A stretch of DNA of 64,000 bases from Saprospiraceae bacterium (GTDB lineage: Bacteria; Bacteroidota; Bacteroidia; Chitinophagales; Saprospiraceae). Below are positions 1 through 9,500 of the stretch, one piece after another. The stretch lies in NCBI GenBank assembly GCA_020631405.1, contig JAHDHH010000006.1, positions 1 through 64,000 of the forward strand. Reading direction: 5' to 3'. The number at the start of each line of letters is the position of its first letter. Within the stretch, counting starts at the first letter, position 1. The translations under genes were made by a program, and so were the position numbers. Under the pieces are notes generated by a model that was not told the origin of the DNA, did not search any database, and saw nothing but the letters and a program-made list of their open reading frames with translations.

Positions 1-334
1 TTTTTGCGAAGGGGATGCTTGCTTATCGGTTTTGATTTCGCGAAGTAGAGTAGATTTCTTTTAGGCTTTTTGTTTTGCTAGTCTCAGCTTGAAGCTGAGA
101 ATTAGAATTTTTAGCATTAGGATGTGAAATCCATCAAGTTTGAAACGATCGATTTTATACTTTTTTTCAAAATAGGATCAGCAAGTATTCTCAGCTACAA
201 GCTGAGATGAACGGGGGACGAACAGGCAGTCACTAGCCAACAACCATTCTGTCTGCCAGGTCGATGAAGGTGACAAATACAGTTTAACAATAAAGAGTTT
301 AAAATGCTGTCCTAAGGAATTGGACGCCACTTTT
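1..334. other. Non-coding segment with hairpin repeats
   Basis: No open frame with protein-like content is visible on either strand. The segment downstream of the toxin gene carries two perfect small hairpins (82-100 and 189-207), which are the two ends of the repeat element listed separately. The rest, including the first 80 bases, shows nothing I can name. Confidence 0.6.
82..217. repeat. ~135-bp hairpin-bounded repeat, copy 1
   Basis: The left end is the 19-nt palindrome TCTCAGCTT-G-AAGCTGAGA (82-100). The right end is TCTCAGCT-ACA-AGCTGAGA (189-207), followed by TGAACGGGGG. A second copy lies at 5736-5868 with the same order, spacing and right-hand flank (TGAATGGGGG). The interior is AT-rich and non-coding. 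The layout resembles REP/BIME-type or miniature non-autonomous elements, in which paired hairpins are the mobilised unit. No transposase is visible nearby. Which end is mobile, and the true borders, are unknown. Confidence 0.6.
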
Positions 335-589
335 CTAATAATGATATCTACAAGCGACTATCAATAATTCTTCTTCAGTAAAACTATAAACTAATCTATG
401 TGCTTTATCGATTCGCCTTGAGTAAAAACCTTGTAATTCATGTTTTAGAGGCTCAGGATTCCCAATACCGCCAAATGGATCCCGGATACTTTCTTCAATC
501 AGCGTAATTATTCTTTTTAGCTTTTTCGCATTTGTTTTTTGCCAATATAGATAATCATTCAAAGCCCCGATTGACCAAGCCAACTTCAT
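335..589 (-). CDS. yoeB: YoeB-family ribosome-dependent mRNA endonuclease toxin
   Basis: This 84-residue protein matches the YoeB/Txe family over its full length, and 84 residues is also the length of E. coli YoeB. The residues known to act in YoeB catalysis are all in place: Glu46, Arg65 and the C-terminal His83-Tyr84. The family cleaves mRNA in the ribosomal A site, usually next to the start codon, and is neutralised by YefM. The start ATG overlaps the stop of the upstream antitoxin gene in an ATGA arrangement, so translation is probably coupled and the pair is one operon read on the minus strand. The catalytic residues suggest an active toxin. No odd features were seen. Confidence 0.92.
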   Translation of the reverse strand: MKLAWSIGALNDYLYWQKTNAKKLKRIITLIEESIRDPFGGIGNPEPLKHELQGFYSRRIDKAHRLVYSFTEEELLIVACRYHY

Positions 590-837
590 TTATTTAATAA
601 TTCTTTGAATTCCTTGTTACCTTTTTTTACTTCTGCTATCGACTGTAGGAGGACATCTCGATTCTTGCCAGACAAGAGGTAATTTGTTTCAACAAGCGAA
701 TTGTATTCTTCAAGCGAGATAAGCACCAAGTCTTTTTGATCTTTGCGCTTTATGATGACTTCTTCCACATCATCTATGACTGAGTTTAACCAGTGTTTCA
801 GATTCAACCTAAGCTCTGTATAGTTTATAACTTTCAT
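586..837 (-). CDS. yefM: YefM/Phd-family antitoxin
   Basis: This 83-residue protein has the Phd/YefM fold pattern: an N-terminal DNA-binding part beginning MKVINYTELR, a central V-L-I-S-L-E-E-Y-N-S-L segment typical of the family, and a variable acidic/lysine-rich C-terminal tail that would wrap the toxin. It is the first gene of the operon and overlaps yoeB by 4 nt. In known systems the antitoxin, and more strongly the complex, represses its own promoter. Here the promoter should lie within 838-930. Function is assigned by family and by gene pairing. Confidence 0.88.
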   Translation of the reverse strand: MKVINYTELRLNLKHWLNSVIDDVEEVIIKRKDQKDLVLISLEEYNSLVETNYLLSGKNRDVLLQSIAEVKKGNKEFKELLNK

Positions 838-855
838 AATGTAAAGTTACTAATA

Positions 856-863
856 ACGTACGT
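856..863. promoter_or_regulatory. Possible toxin-antitoxin operator palindrome
   Basis: ACGTACGT is an 8-bp perfect palindrome lying about 20 bp upstream of the antitoxin start, within TAACGTACGTAAA. E. coli YefM binds palindromes with a TGTACA core; this one shares the GTAC centre. Only position and symmetry support it. Confidence 0.25.
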
Positions 864-1009
864 AAATAGCAACGTTTGGATTTCTCATTTTATTCCAAGC
901 ACTAAGTATTCATCGGCACGTAATGAGCAACCATGGTAAAGTAATGGTGTCTCGTTAGTATAAATAGTTACCTTATTAATAATCGTACTGATAACTGTTA
1001 GCAGCTCAT

Positions 1010-1390
1010 TTACTCAACAATAATCTTCTTCACCAACGTATTACCACTCAAATCCTGCAAGTTTAACAAATACATTCCTTGAGCAATTGCATCAGTTTCT
1101 AAGCTAATGTTGCTTGTCGTTAAATTGCCGCGTTCGAGGATAGTACCTGATAGACTCACTAACTGATAATTGACTGTTTGTACCTGATCTAATTCTATAT
1201 GCAGGACTCCACTTGTTGGGTTAGGGTAGACGCTTACTTTAGTATTTCCTAAATCTGAAGTACTGGTAATCATCCAATCTACACCGTCACAATCTTCGTC
1301 AATACCATTTTCTGCTAACTCTGGAGCTCCAGGATATATATTAGGATTATCGTCATCACAATCTTCATCTGAATTAAAACCATCATTATC
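1010..1390 (-). repeat. 3' sorting cassette, copy A
   Basis: This stretch encodes the last MopE unit and the whole T9SS C-terminal domain. It is nearly identical in DNA to 4100-4480 (constant offset of 3090). The similarity starts at the stop codon and fades at the upstream edge of the MopE unit. Nothing similar lies beyond the stop codon. Confidence 0.85.
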
Positions 1391-3859
1391 CTCATCAATT
1401 ACTAAGGCCTCACCATCACAGTCTTCATCCACATCATTATTAGGAATCTCATCAGCACCTGGATTGATGTCTGCATTTGTGTCGTCACAGTCTTCATCTG
1501 AATTAAAACCATCATTGTCTTCGTCTATCATAAATGCTATTCCATCGCAATCTTCGTCAATGTCATTATTTGGTATTTCCATTGCATCTGGATTTATTCC
1601 AGCATTGGAATCATCACAATCTTCATCCGAATTAAAACCATCACCATCTTCGTCGATGATTAAAGCTTCACCATCACAATCTTCGTCAATGTCGTTGTTC
1701 GGAATCTCCATTGCTCCTGGATTTACATCTGCATTTGTGTCGTCACAGTCTTCATCTGAATTGAACCCATCATTGTCTTCGTCTATCATTAAAGCCACTC
1801 CATCACAATCTTCATCGATATCATTATTGGGTATTTCCATTGCATCTGGATTTATTCCCGCATCGAGGTCATTACAGTCTTCGTCCGAATTAAACCCATC
1901 GCCATCTTCGTCGATTATTAAAGCTTCACCATCACAATTTTCGTCAATGTCATTATTAGGTATTTCCATAGCTCCTGGGTTTACTCCAGCATTAGAATCG
2001 TCGCAGTCTTCGTCTGAATTAAAGCCATCCCCATCTTCATCAATGACCAAGGCTTCTCCATCACAATCTTCGTCGATATCGTTGTTAGGAATTTCCATTG
2101 CACCTGGGTTTACTCCAGCATTAGAATCATCACAGTCTTCATCTGAATTGAACCCATCATTGTCTTCGTCTATCATTAGAGCCACTCCATCACAATCTTC
2201 ATCGATATCATTATTGGGTATCTCCTCCGATCCGGGATTTATTCCGGCATCGAGGTCATCACAGTCTTCGTCCGAATTAAACCCATCGCCATCCTCATCT
2301 ATGATTAAAGCCACACCATCACAATCTTCATCCACATCATTATTAGGTATTTCAGTAGCCTCCGAATTTATCTCGGGGTCGAGGTCGTCACAGTCTTCAT
2401 CCGAATTAAATCCGTCTCCGTCCTCGTCTATAATTAAAGCTTCACCATCACAATCTTCATCGATATCATTGTTGGGTATTTCTACTGCATCCGAATTAAC
2501 TTCAGGGTCGGAGTCATCACAATCTACATCAGCATTAAAACCATCCATATCTAAATCATCGTCCAATGTTGCTTCATTGCAATCATCATCTAAACCATTG
2601 TATGGAATTTCGGTTGCGTCGGGATTTATATCAGCATTTGTATCATCACAGTCAGTTGCATTGGGAAAACCATCGCCATCGTTATCAGCATTTGGGTCTA
2701 AGCTTGGGTCCGTAAAAATAAACACATTGTCTAGTTTGGTCGAACCTTCTGATCCACCTGCAATAAACATTTTTGACTGGTAAGCAAGCATATCTACATT
2801 GCTAATGTTAATGCCTAAATCGTAGGTTGACCAATCATTATCTTCCGCATTGTATATGTTAACTATATTTCTATTATTTAGGTCCAAACCAGTAATAAAA
2901 ACTTGCTTACCTAGAGCGACACACTGAAGGTTGGAAGTTGTACTTTCCGGAAAAACTTGAGTGCTTATCATCCCTGTGGCAACATCATAAATCACAACTT
3001 CTTGATTCGCCTTACCTACAAATATTGCCTTGTCATCTGCAATGCATGAAACCATTTCTGAGTTGACAGATTCCATGGTTTGTGTTACAATATCAAATGT
3101 GTTTACATTAACAATTTCTATTAAATTGGTCAATCCCGTGGTCGAACTATTTGTAGTTTGCCCTCCTGCTATGATTAAAAAATCACCGACAACTTCGCTA
3201 GCCATATCGAATTTTGCTTCATTTAAGCTAAAAACCTGCCAGGTGTTTGTTAGGGTATTTAATACGTCTACCGTATTACTTAGATCACTAACATTTAAGT
3301 TTATATCCCCACCAATAAAGAAAATGTTATCACCATGATAAGCAACTGAAGCATTCGATCTAGCTACAGATAGAAATTCCTTTGACCAAGTTAAACTTGA
3401 TAAGTCAAGAATATCTACATCCGCAATTTGTTCATTACTAAGTCTCCCTCCAGCGAAGTAAACTTTATTGTTGAGAGCAGCAATAGCATCACCAGATCTC
3501 ACATTATCTTCTTCAAAAGATATCCATGAATCATTTATTTTATCGTAGATCATCATTCGTCCTGAAGTAGTCCCTCGCGGATTAACCATTACTGCGAAAT
3601 CACCCGCATCATGAACTTCCCAATCTTGGGCATTAACTGGAACTAATGCATCAGACCAACTATCATTTTCAAAATTGTAAATGTCTACAATTTCAGATCC
3701 CCCAAAACTGTCTCGACCTCCAAAAAAATAAGCAAATCCATTTGCACCAAAAGAGCTTACATCATATCTCGGATCTGCTAAATTTGCTGTAGTCCACTGG
3801 GACGTTAATAAAGTGCTTTGTGTAAAAACGAAAAGGATAACAATTAATAGTGTTCTCAT
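1010..3859 (-). CDS. Secreted Kelch-like protein with 11 MopE metal-binding repeats and T9SS sorting domain
   Basis: 949 residues. Residues 1-20 form a Sec signal peptide (MRTLLIVILFVFTQ, ending near LLTSQ). Residues 20-385 are Kelch-like beta-propeller sequence, with recurring gG-near-start and W-near-end blades such as FFGGRDSFGG, YFAGGRLS, FFIGGDIN and IIAGGQTT. Residues 388-860 are eleven tandem 43-residue units of the MopE putative metal-binding type, with the core D-x-D-x-D-G-F-N-S-D-E-D-C-D-D and a closing D-E-D-C-D-G. The last ~75 residues are a T9SS type A domain (VYPNPTSG to LVKKIIVE). The protein should cross the outer membrane by T9SS and be released or anchored at the surface. 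The Asp-rich units most likely bind calcium or another divalent metal (inference). The 3' end is nearly identical to that of the next gene upstream, at 4100. Confidence 0.85.
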   Translation of the reverse strand: MRTLLIVILFVFTQSTLLTSQWTTANLADPRYDVSSFGANGFAYFFGGRDSFGGSEIVDIYNFENDSWSDALVPVNAQDWEVHDAGDFAVMVNPRGTTSGRMMIYDKINDSWISFEEDNVRSGDAIAALNNKVYFAGGRLSNEQIADVDILDLSSLTWSKEFLSVARSNASVAYHGDNIFFIGGDINLNVSDLSNTVDVLNTLTNTWQVFSLNEAKFDMASEVVGDFLIIAGGQTTNSSTTGLTNLIEIVNVNTFDIVTQTMESVNSEMVSCIADDKAIFVGKANQEVVIYDVATGMISTQVFPESTTSNLQCVALGKQVFITGLDLNNRNIVNIYNAEDNDWSTYDLGINISNVDMLAYQSKMFIAGGSEGSTKLDNVFIFTDPSLDPNADNDGDGFPNATDCDDTNADINPDATEIPYNGLDDDCNEATLDDDLDMDGFNADVDCDDSDPEVNSDAVEIPNNDIDEDCDGEALIIDEDGDGFNSDEDCDDLDPEINSEATEIPNNDVDEDCDGVALIIDEDGDGFNSDEDCDDLDAGINPGSEEIPNNDIDEDCDGVALMIDEDNDGFNSDEDCDDSNAGVNPGAMEIPNNDIDEDCDGEALVIDEDGDGFNSDEDCDDSNAGVNPGAMEIPNNDIDENCDGEALIIDEDGDGFNSDEDCNDLDAGINPDAMEIPNNDIDEDCDGVALMIDEDNDGFNSDEDCDDTNADVNPGAMEIPNNDIDEDCDGEALIIDEDGDGFNSDEDCDDSNAGINPDAMEIPNNDIDEDCDGIAFMIDEDNDGFNSDEDCDDTNADINPGADEIPNNDVDEDCDGEALVIDEDNDGFNSDEDCDDDNPNIYPGAPELAENGIDEDCDGVDWMITSTSDLGNTKVSVYPNPTSGVLHIELDQVQTVNYQLVSLSGTILERGNLTTSNISLETDAIAQGMYLLNLQDLSGNTLVKKIIVE
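1270..2699 (-). repeat. Tandem array of eleven 129-bp MopE units
   Basis: The coding repeat has a period of 129 bp (43 residues). Two sub-types alternate in the middle of the array: units ending in VALMI followed by DEDNDGF, and units ending in EAL(V/I)I followed by DEDGDGF. Some neighbours differ by only a few bases. This points to recent expansion by duplication of one- and two-unit blocks. The outermost units at both ends are the most diverged. Confidence 0.85.
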
Positions 3860-4099
3860 AATAGGATGATTTTTTTTCTTACTAAAGGTAATAATTAACC
3901 GAATAATATAGGCGCAGATAATTCACTTTTATCTTTATCTTGTACTTATGGTAAGCAATAATAAATCTCTAACTAAACTAAGTTTACTAAATTCCTTAGC
4001 ATCAACTTGTATGAACTATGTGAATGTTACTTAGGGGGTAAAAATCTGAGGCTTACTCTCACGCTCTTACATAATACAGATAAGCAATATAATTTATGA

Positions 4100-4480
4100 T
4101 TACTCAACAATAATCTTCTTCACCAACTTATTACCACTCAAATCCTGCAAGTTTAACAAATACATTCCCTGAGCAATTGCATCAGTTTCTAAGCCAATGT
4201 TGCTTGTCGTTAAATTGCCTCGTTCGAGGATTGTTCCAGACAAACTCACTAACTGATAATTGACTGCTTGAACCTGATCTAATTGTATATGCAGCACTCC
4301 ACTTGTCGGGTTAGGGTAGATGCTTACTTTTGTATTTCCTAAATCTGAAGTACTGGTAATCATCCAATCTACACCGTCACAATCTTCGTCAATACCATTT
4401 TCTGCCAGCTCTGGCGCTCCTGGATATATATTAGGATTGTTATCATCACAATCTATATCTGAACTAAAACCATCACCATC
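4100..4480 (-). repeat. 3' sorting cassette, copy B
   Basis: The partner of 1010-1390, with the same extent from the stop codon through the last MopE unit. Only scattered single-base differences are seen, most of them silent. Confidence 0.85.
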
Positions 4481-5578
4481 TGCATCTTCCACCTGCTCAA
4501 GATTATTTAGGTAATATCCTAAGTTACCATTTGAGGCTAGAATGTCTAAATCGCTATCTGCATCCAAGTCTATTATTTCGAATTCATCCACGCCATTTAA
4601 ACCTTCTAGCTCTAGCCTTGAGTAGCTGCCATCTCCATTGTTAATGTATAAAAGACATCCACCATCATCATCACCTAAAACTATATCATCGAGTCCGTTT
4701 CCATTTGCATCAAAGACTGCAATGGCTGAAAAACCACCAAAAGCTGAACCTTCAAATAGGAATAATTCGGAAAAAGTGAAACTGCCATTATCATTTGTCC
4801 AGACCACGCATTTTTCATCACTTACCGCATAAATATCTACTTGTCCATCATTGTTTACATCACCTAAATCTAAGGCTTTAAATGAAAAAAATGACTCAGA
4901 GGGTAAGGGTGATTCTGAAAAGCTTTGATTACCATTATTAGTAAATATGAAAGCATGGTCTCCTGAAAATTCATTAACTCCTAACACTAAATCTGGTAAA
5001 CCATCTCCATTAAAATCAGCGATGCTTAAATCTTCTAAATCATCATCTCCATCGTAAATAAGTAGAGGATTAAATACACCGTTATCATTAAAATAAATTC
5101 GGCATTTATCGAAAGTGAAAACATCAAAAACAATAAAATCAAGATCACCGTCATTATCCATATCGACCACTTCTAATCCATAAGCATTAGGTACATTTAG
5201 ACTGGTAGGACTAAAATTATTGGTCCCATCATTTTCGAACAAGTAAAGATTTGCGGGACTTTCTTGTTTTGAAGCTAATATGTCGAGATCACCGTCATTA
5301 TCCCAGTCAAGTACTCGGGTTTCTCCAGTAAAATTTGTAGCAGGATCTATCGTTGTCTTGATAAATGTTAATGGATCATCTGCTTGATTATCAAAATAGA
5401 CTAAAGGTTTATTTGAAAAGGATGAATTTACACCAACAATATCGATATCTCCATCTAGATCAAAATCTACTGGCATCATTTTGCTCATAAATTCGCCAGT
5501 ATTTGTGTAGTCAAAGTCTTGGGATGATAGTTGGAGTGATAAAGTGAATAATAAGCATAGGATAGAAGATGTTCTCAT
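4100..5578 (-). CDS. Secreted FG-GAP/VCBS-repeat protein with one MopE unit and T9SS sorting domain
   Basis: 492 residues. There is a signal peptide at 1-19 (MRTSSILCLLFTLSLQLSSQ). Residues 20-365 are FG-GAP/VCBS repeats, recognised from recurring blades with calcium-loop motifs of the type D-x-D-x-D-G-D-x-D-I (DFDLDGDIDIV, DWDNDGDLDIL, DMDNDGDLDFI, DFNGDGLPDLV, DVNNDGQVDIY, DANGNGLDDIV, DLDADSDLDIL). That is about seven blades, consistent with one complete beta-propeller. One MopE unit follows (about 368-410), then a T9SS type A domain to the C-terminus. Such proteins are exported cargo, often adhesive. The 3' 380 bp duplicates that of the gene at 1010, so the two proteins share an almost identical export tag. 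It is separated from its neighbour by ~240 bp and is probably its own transcript. Confidence 0.85.
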   Translation of the reverse strand: MRTSSILCLLFTLSLQLSSQDFDYTNTGEFMSKMMPVDFDLDGDIDIVGVNSSFSNKPLVYFDNQADDPLTFIKTTIDPATNFTGETRVLDWDNDGDLDILASKQESPANLYLFENDGTNNFSPTSLNVPNAYGLEVVDMDNDGDLDFIVFDVFTFDKCRIYFNDNGVFNPLLIYDGDDDLEDLSIADFNGDGLPDLVLGVNEFSGDHAFIFTNNGNQSFSESPLPSESFFSFKALDLGDVNNDGQVDIYAVSDEKCVVWTNDNGSFTFSELFLFEGSAFGGFSAIAVFDANGNGLDDIVLGDDDGGCLLYINNGDGSYSRLELEGLNGVDEFEIIDLDADSDLDILASNGNLGYYLNNLEQVEDADGDGFSSDIDCDDNNPNIYPGAPELAENGIDEDCDGVDWMITSTSDLGNTKVSIYPNPTSGVLHIQLDQVQAVNYQLVSLSGTILERGNLTTSNIGLETDAIAQGMYLLNLQDLSGNKLVKKIIVE

Positions 5579-5735
5579 AAGGCTTGACTTGTATTTGTTT
5601 GAATAAAAATTTGAAGTTAGTAAATAACTGATTAGTCTATGCGCAATATTGCTGCTTTATTTAATAATGTCAATAGCTATAAAAAAGTAAACCTCTTTGT
5701 GTTTTAAAAATTAGAAGTTTGCCATGCATTGCCAC

Positions 5736-5868
5736 TCTCTGCTTCCAGCTGAGCATTACATGTTTTTAGTTTGGATAGGGAATACTAAAAATGATTAGGT
5801 GCCGATTTTTATATTTTTATAAAATAGTTTAGCTGAATTCTCTCAGCTGCAAGCTGAGATGAATGGGG
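5736..5868. repeat. ~135-bp hairpin-bounded repeat, copy 2
   Basis: The right end, TCTCAGCT-GCA-AGCTGAGA (5841-5859), is intact. The left end (CTCTGCTTCCAGCTGAG, 5736-5752) is degenerate compared with copy 1. The interior shares the AT-rich CGATTTTTATA-like stretch and the same spacing. The element ends directly against the remnant XRE coding sequence, so its arrival or the accompanying rearrangement probably removed the 5' part of that gene. Confidence 0.6.
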
Positions 5869-6104
5869 GTAATTCCGTACTTTTTTTAGAGATCGCTGAA
5901 AAGATGGTTGCAGCTTTAGATATATCGCTCGATGAACTTATCCATGGTAGACATAATGAAAAAGCTCGCATCCAAATTTCGCATAACGAGCTTCTTTTTC
6001 TTTTTAATATAACACAGTCGCTTGATGATGATCAGAAAAAGACTGTAGTTGATTTACTTTCTACCTTTCTCCTAAAGGCTAATTTGACTAAGCAATTGGC
6101 TTGA
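5859..6104 (+). pseudogene. C-terminal remnant of an XRE-family regulator
   Basis: The 81-codon open frame begins inside the repeat element: its first ~5 codons are the repeat's TGAATGGGGG flank. Real homology starts near residue 8 with LEIAEKMVAALDISLDELIHG. That is how the last helix of an XRE/HTH_3 domain and its linker read in small phage-like repressors, followed by a helical C-terminal tail with Q-S-L-D-D-D-Q-K-K. The four N-terminal HTH helices (about 50 residues) are absent, so it cannot bind DNA as a normal XRE protein. I treat it as truncated by the adjacent repeat. It could still be expressed as a short dimerisation fragment, but nothing supports that. Confidence 0.65.
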
Positions 6105-6148
6105 AATTTAGCCTATTATAGGTATTGTTCCAATTTTTTTCATATAAA

Positions 6149-6589
6149 CTATTCACATTTTATAAGTTTTTCATTAATGAATGAAAAAATATTATCACAT
6201 ATATAATCTATATTATCTTCATCATTATCATAAATATAAACCTTGTTTAGATTCCCTGTTTTAACCCCAAGTAAAATTCTTTTACCTGTCAGTTCGCCAA
6301 CAGATATATGATCATCAAGCCAAAAATTAGTTTCAAAATTTACAACTTCTTTTTTCGCCATTCTTAAATCATCAACAATATCTTGTAAATTATAAAATCT
6401 ATCTAAGTACCAATCATTATCATCAAACTTTAGCATTAGATCATTTTCGAATTTCATATTATTGTAGTTCATTAAAAAGTATACGAAATCTGAAGGAAAC
6501 ATAACCTCTTCTCTTAACTGGATATCTCTTATGTCTTCTAAATTTGATTGTTCCCCAAGACTAAACTGTCTTTTAATTAGTTCTTTCAT
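6149..6589 (-). CDS. SMI1/KNR4 (SUKH) family immunity protein
   Basis: 146 residues, acidic. The pattern fits the SUKH/SMI1-KNR4 superfamily: an N-terminal helix, then L-R-E-E-V-M-F-P-S-D-F-V-Y-F-L-M-N-Y-N (the family's 'LP.D...FL..NG' block), a mid-region WYLDRFYNLQDI, and a late strand with G-x-(R/K)-I-L-L-G and K-V-Y-I-Y-D. SUKH proteins are the commonest immunity proteins of polymorphic toxin systems and bind their cognate nuclease tip. The gene starts only 2 bp after the toxin's stop codon, which sets the function by context: it protects the producer from the HHH nuclease tip encoded upstream. No signal peptide, so cytoplasmic, as expected. Confidence 0.82.
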   Translation of the reverse strand: MKELIKRQFSLGEQSNLEDIRDIQLREEVMFPSDFVYFLMNYNNMKFENDLMLKFDDNDWYLDRFYNLQDIVDDLRMAKKEVVNFETNFWLDDHISVGELTGKRILLGVKTGNLNKVYIYDNDEDNIDYICDNIFSFINEKLIKCE

Positions 6590-6591
6590 AC

Positions 6592-9500
6592 TTAATTACA
6601 AATAGTTTTATATTTAGCTTTTGTTTCTGCTGGACCTGGTAATTCTAAATCTACTCCTTTTGCAATTGACTGCTTTTTAATAGCGGCACCTCCAACATGT
6701 TGAGTTTTTGAATTAATAGAACTAGGTACCAATTGCATAGTTTTTCCGTCTTGATGATGATGAAAGGTATATTTTATTCCATCTATTTCAAATGGCACTT
6801 TACTTGCCGATAAATTTTGAAAACTCGAATTATTAGGCAGCCTATCTTTTAATTGATCTAGAGCTTCAGTAAAATCATGAGTATTGTTTCCTGTCATATT
6901 TATCTCAAAAGTCGCTTCAAATAAATTTCCACTTGCATCGACCATTTTAGCTACCCAATCGTTAAAATCTGGAAAACCTAAATCATCGTAACAAATTTCT
7001 ACTTTATCTTTTCCATACTTTTGAGCAATTTTATCTGAATCTGCAGTTTCAATCTCTACTGGCTTTTGTTTTTGTGGATTTGACATGTCTCTATGCTTAT
7101 TTGTTCCAACACCTAAGTCCTCAAGCTCTTTCTTAACAATCTTTGAACACTTATTATGCACCACAATTCCACTCTCAGCGACAAGAAAATTATGCAACTC
7201 CTGAATCTCAAGATTGTAAACTGTCTCACTTCCATCTTTCTTGTTCGAGCTTACAACTTTAGCTTTCCAAGATTTAGTTAATACTTGCTCTCCAACTTCC
7301 AACTCTCCTGCAAGTTTCCAATCTCCTGCAGTAACAGAGTAAATCGGATGCTGATAAGTCACTCCTAAATCCTCTCCATTATCAAAACTGATATTATAAA
7401 CCTGATTCGACTCGTGAGTAAATAAGGCCGTAACGGGCTTATAACCATAGTCATCACTTTCATCCTCGTCAGTCGGTTTCCTCTGAGGTATAATATGTTT
7501 AATACAAGTAATCTTAAACTGTCCAGATATTCCTTGTTCTGGTAGATTCAATTCAACCACTGCATCTACTTGATAACCATTCTTATTTATCCAGTCATTA
7601 TGCAATGCCAATTTTCCAGTCGACCTTCCATTCACTTGTTCAAAGACAACCTCATTCCAATCCGTATCATTTATTTCATATTGATCTCTTTTCCTCTGTT
7701 GATCACTCGTATAAGGATCTTTATCTAAGAGTCCTTTATAAATATCGTCGTCTACACTTGCCGTTAATCCATAAGTTGAGTTTACGGTTTCATGAGCCAC
7801 CGCATAATCTAAAAGTTGTACTTCTTGAATTGGAACTGCTATGATTGGCATACTCGCAGCTACAGCCATTGTTCTGGTTGAGTTTCTTAGTGAGAACTGA
7901 TTGGATTTACCAGCCATTAACACAGGAGTATCTACAACAAAACACCCACCACCTCTAATACCACATTTTGCTGCTTTAACTTTAGTACTTGCATTTGATG
8001 AAGTTCTACTCTTTATTAATCTGTCTCCAATTCCTTTCTTAACTGCACCAATAGAAATTTTACCTGCTTTGTAAAAGGTCTTAATTATTTTAATTAATTT
8101 ACCAATAAATACTGCGGCGATTCCTACAATACCACCAGCAGCGAACCCCTGAATTACTATTTCATAAAAGATTTCAAATCCTAATTTGCCAACAAGAAAT
8201 GCACTATTTAGTGACCCATCAATAAAACTATTTATAAACTCCAAAAATCCTTCTTTTATTCCTTGGGCAAAAGTTTTTAAATCTTCACCACTTAAATTTG
8301 CAAATAACAAATATATTTTTTTTGCTGTTTTTAAAGCACTTTTAAATGATTCGTAGGCTTTGGTTGCAGAACTAAAAGCATCAAGAGCAACTTTTTTGTA
8401 AACCGCGAATAAGGATCTTTCATTAATTAACGTTTTTCCTAAATCTGTCATATAATTTTTGGTCGCCTCAACTGCTTTTAAACTTCCTCTTGAAAGTTTA
8501 TACAGTGAAACAATAGAACCGACCATTCCATCTAGGGCTCCATAAGAAACAGATTTCCCAAAACAAGCTGCAGAATACACGCTTTCATCATCATCAGTGC
8601 ACTCTCCGGTACAGCAACTATCATTATTTATTTCTTGTTCTAATAAATCGTCTGCCCATGTTTCCCATTCTTCTACTGTCATTTTAGAATCAATTCCATC
8701 ATCTTGTGCTTCTGAATACTCAGAATCCGGACCAAATGCTTCTCCTTGATTTAAAATTTCTTTCACTTGTGAATCTACCAAAGTTGAAGCTTCATCCAAA
8801 TCAAGAGAGAAATGGCTAATTCCAATCAATAAACTATCAGGATTATTCAGTTGGTCGTAATAAATATCAATATAAATATCTTTATCGGAATTAGGAAGTT
8901 CTTCTGCAGAAAATGAGTTTGCGCTAGAAGACAATGAGTAATAAATACTATAAGAATTATTTTCTAATGTTATTGTTGATGGTAGAACATTAGAAGATGC
9001 CAATGAAATGCCATCTATTTTAAGTGCATCTTTAGCTCTAAAATAACTTCCTTGGTGACTATCGCTAGCCAATTCGGAAGTTAGTACACCATCAATACCT
9101 TGATATGAATACCCTACGAGATCAGCTATATTCAAATTTACGTCTCCGTTGAAATAATCAATGACATATTGTAATAAATCTATTTCAGGATTTGCATTGT
9201 TTTCACTTATATCTTCATGTGTTTGAATTTTAGCGCTCAAAGATTCACTAAACATTTGAACTTCCAAAGTAGGTTTACCATCAAAAAATGAGAGGTTTTC
9301 AAAATTAAATCGTACATCATACCCGACTTCATGTTCTTTATGATACTTAATGATCATTATATAACTATCGTGAGATAGTTCTATAGCTTCAGTTGCAAGA
9401 TTTGCTAAATATTCAAATCCATCATCTTCATTTACGTATGCTTTAATTGGATACAAATCACAGCCCAGAATATCAAAAGGTTGAACTGATTTTACACTGC

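Noticed and set aside
1464-2783. Long Ser-rich open frame of 439 codons on the plus strand
   Set aside because: It is antisense to the MopE array. The repeat unit length (129 bp) is a multiple of three, so one stop-free unit makes the whole array open. Composition is a mirror of Asp/Glu codons, with no domain.
5859-6104. Treating the 81-codon frame as an intact regulator gene
   Set aside because: Its first codons belong to the repeat element, and the HTH helices needed for DNA binding are missing.
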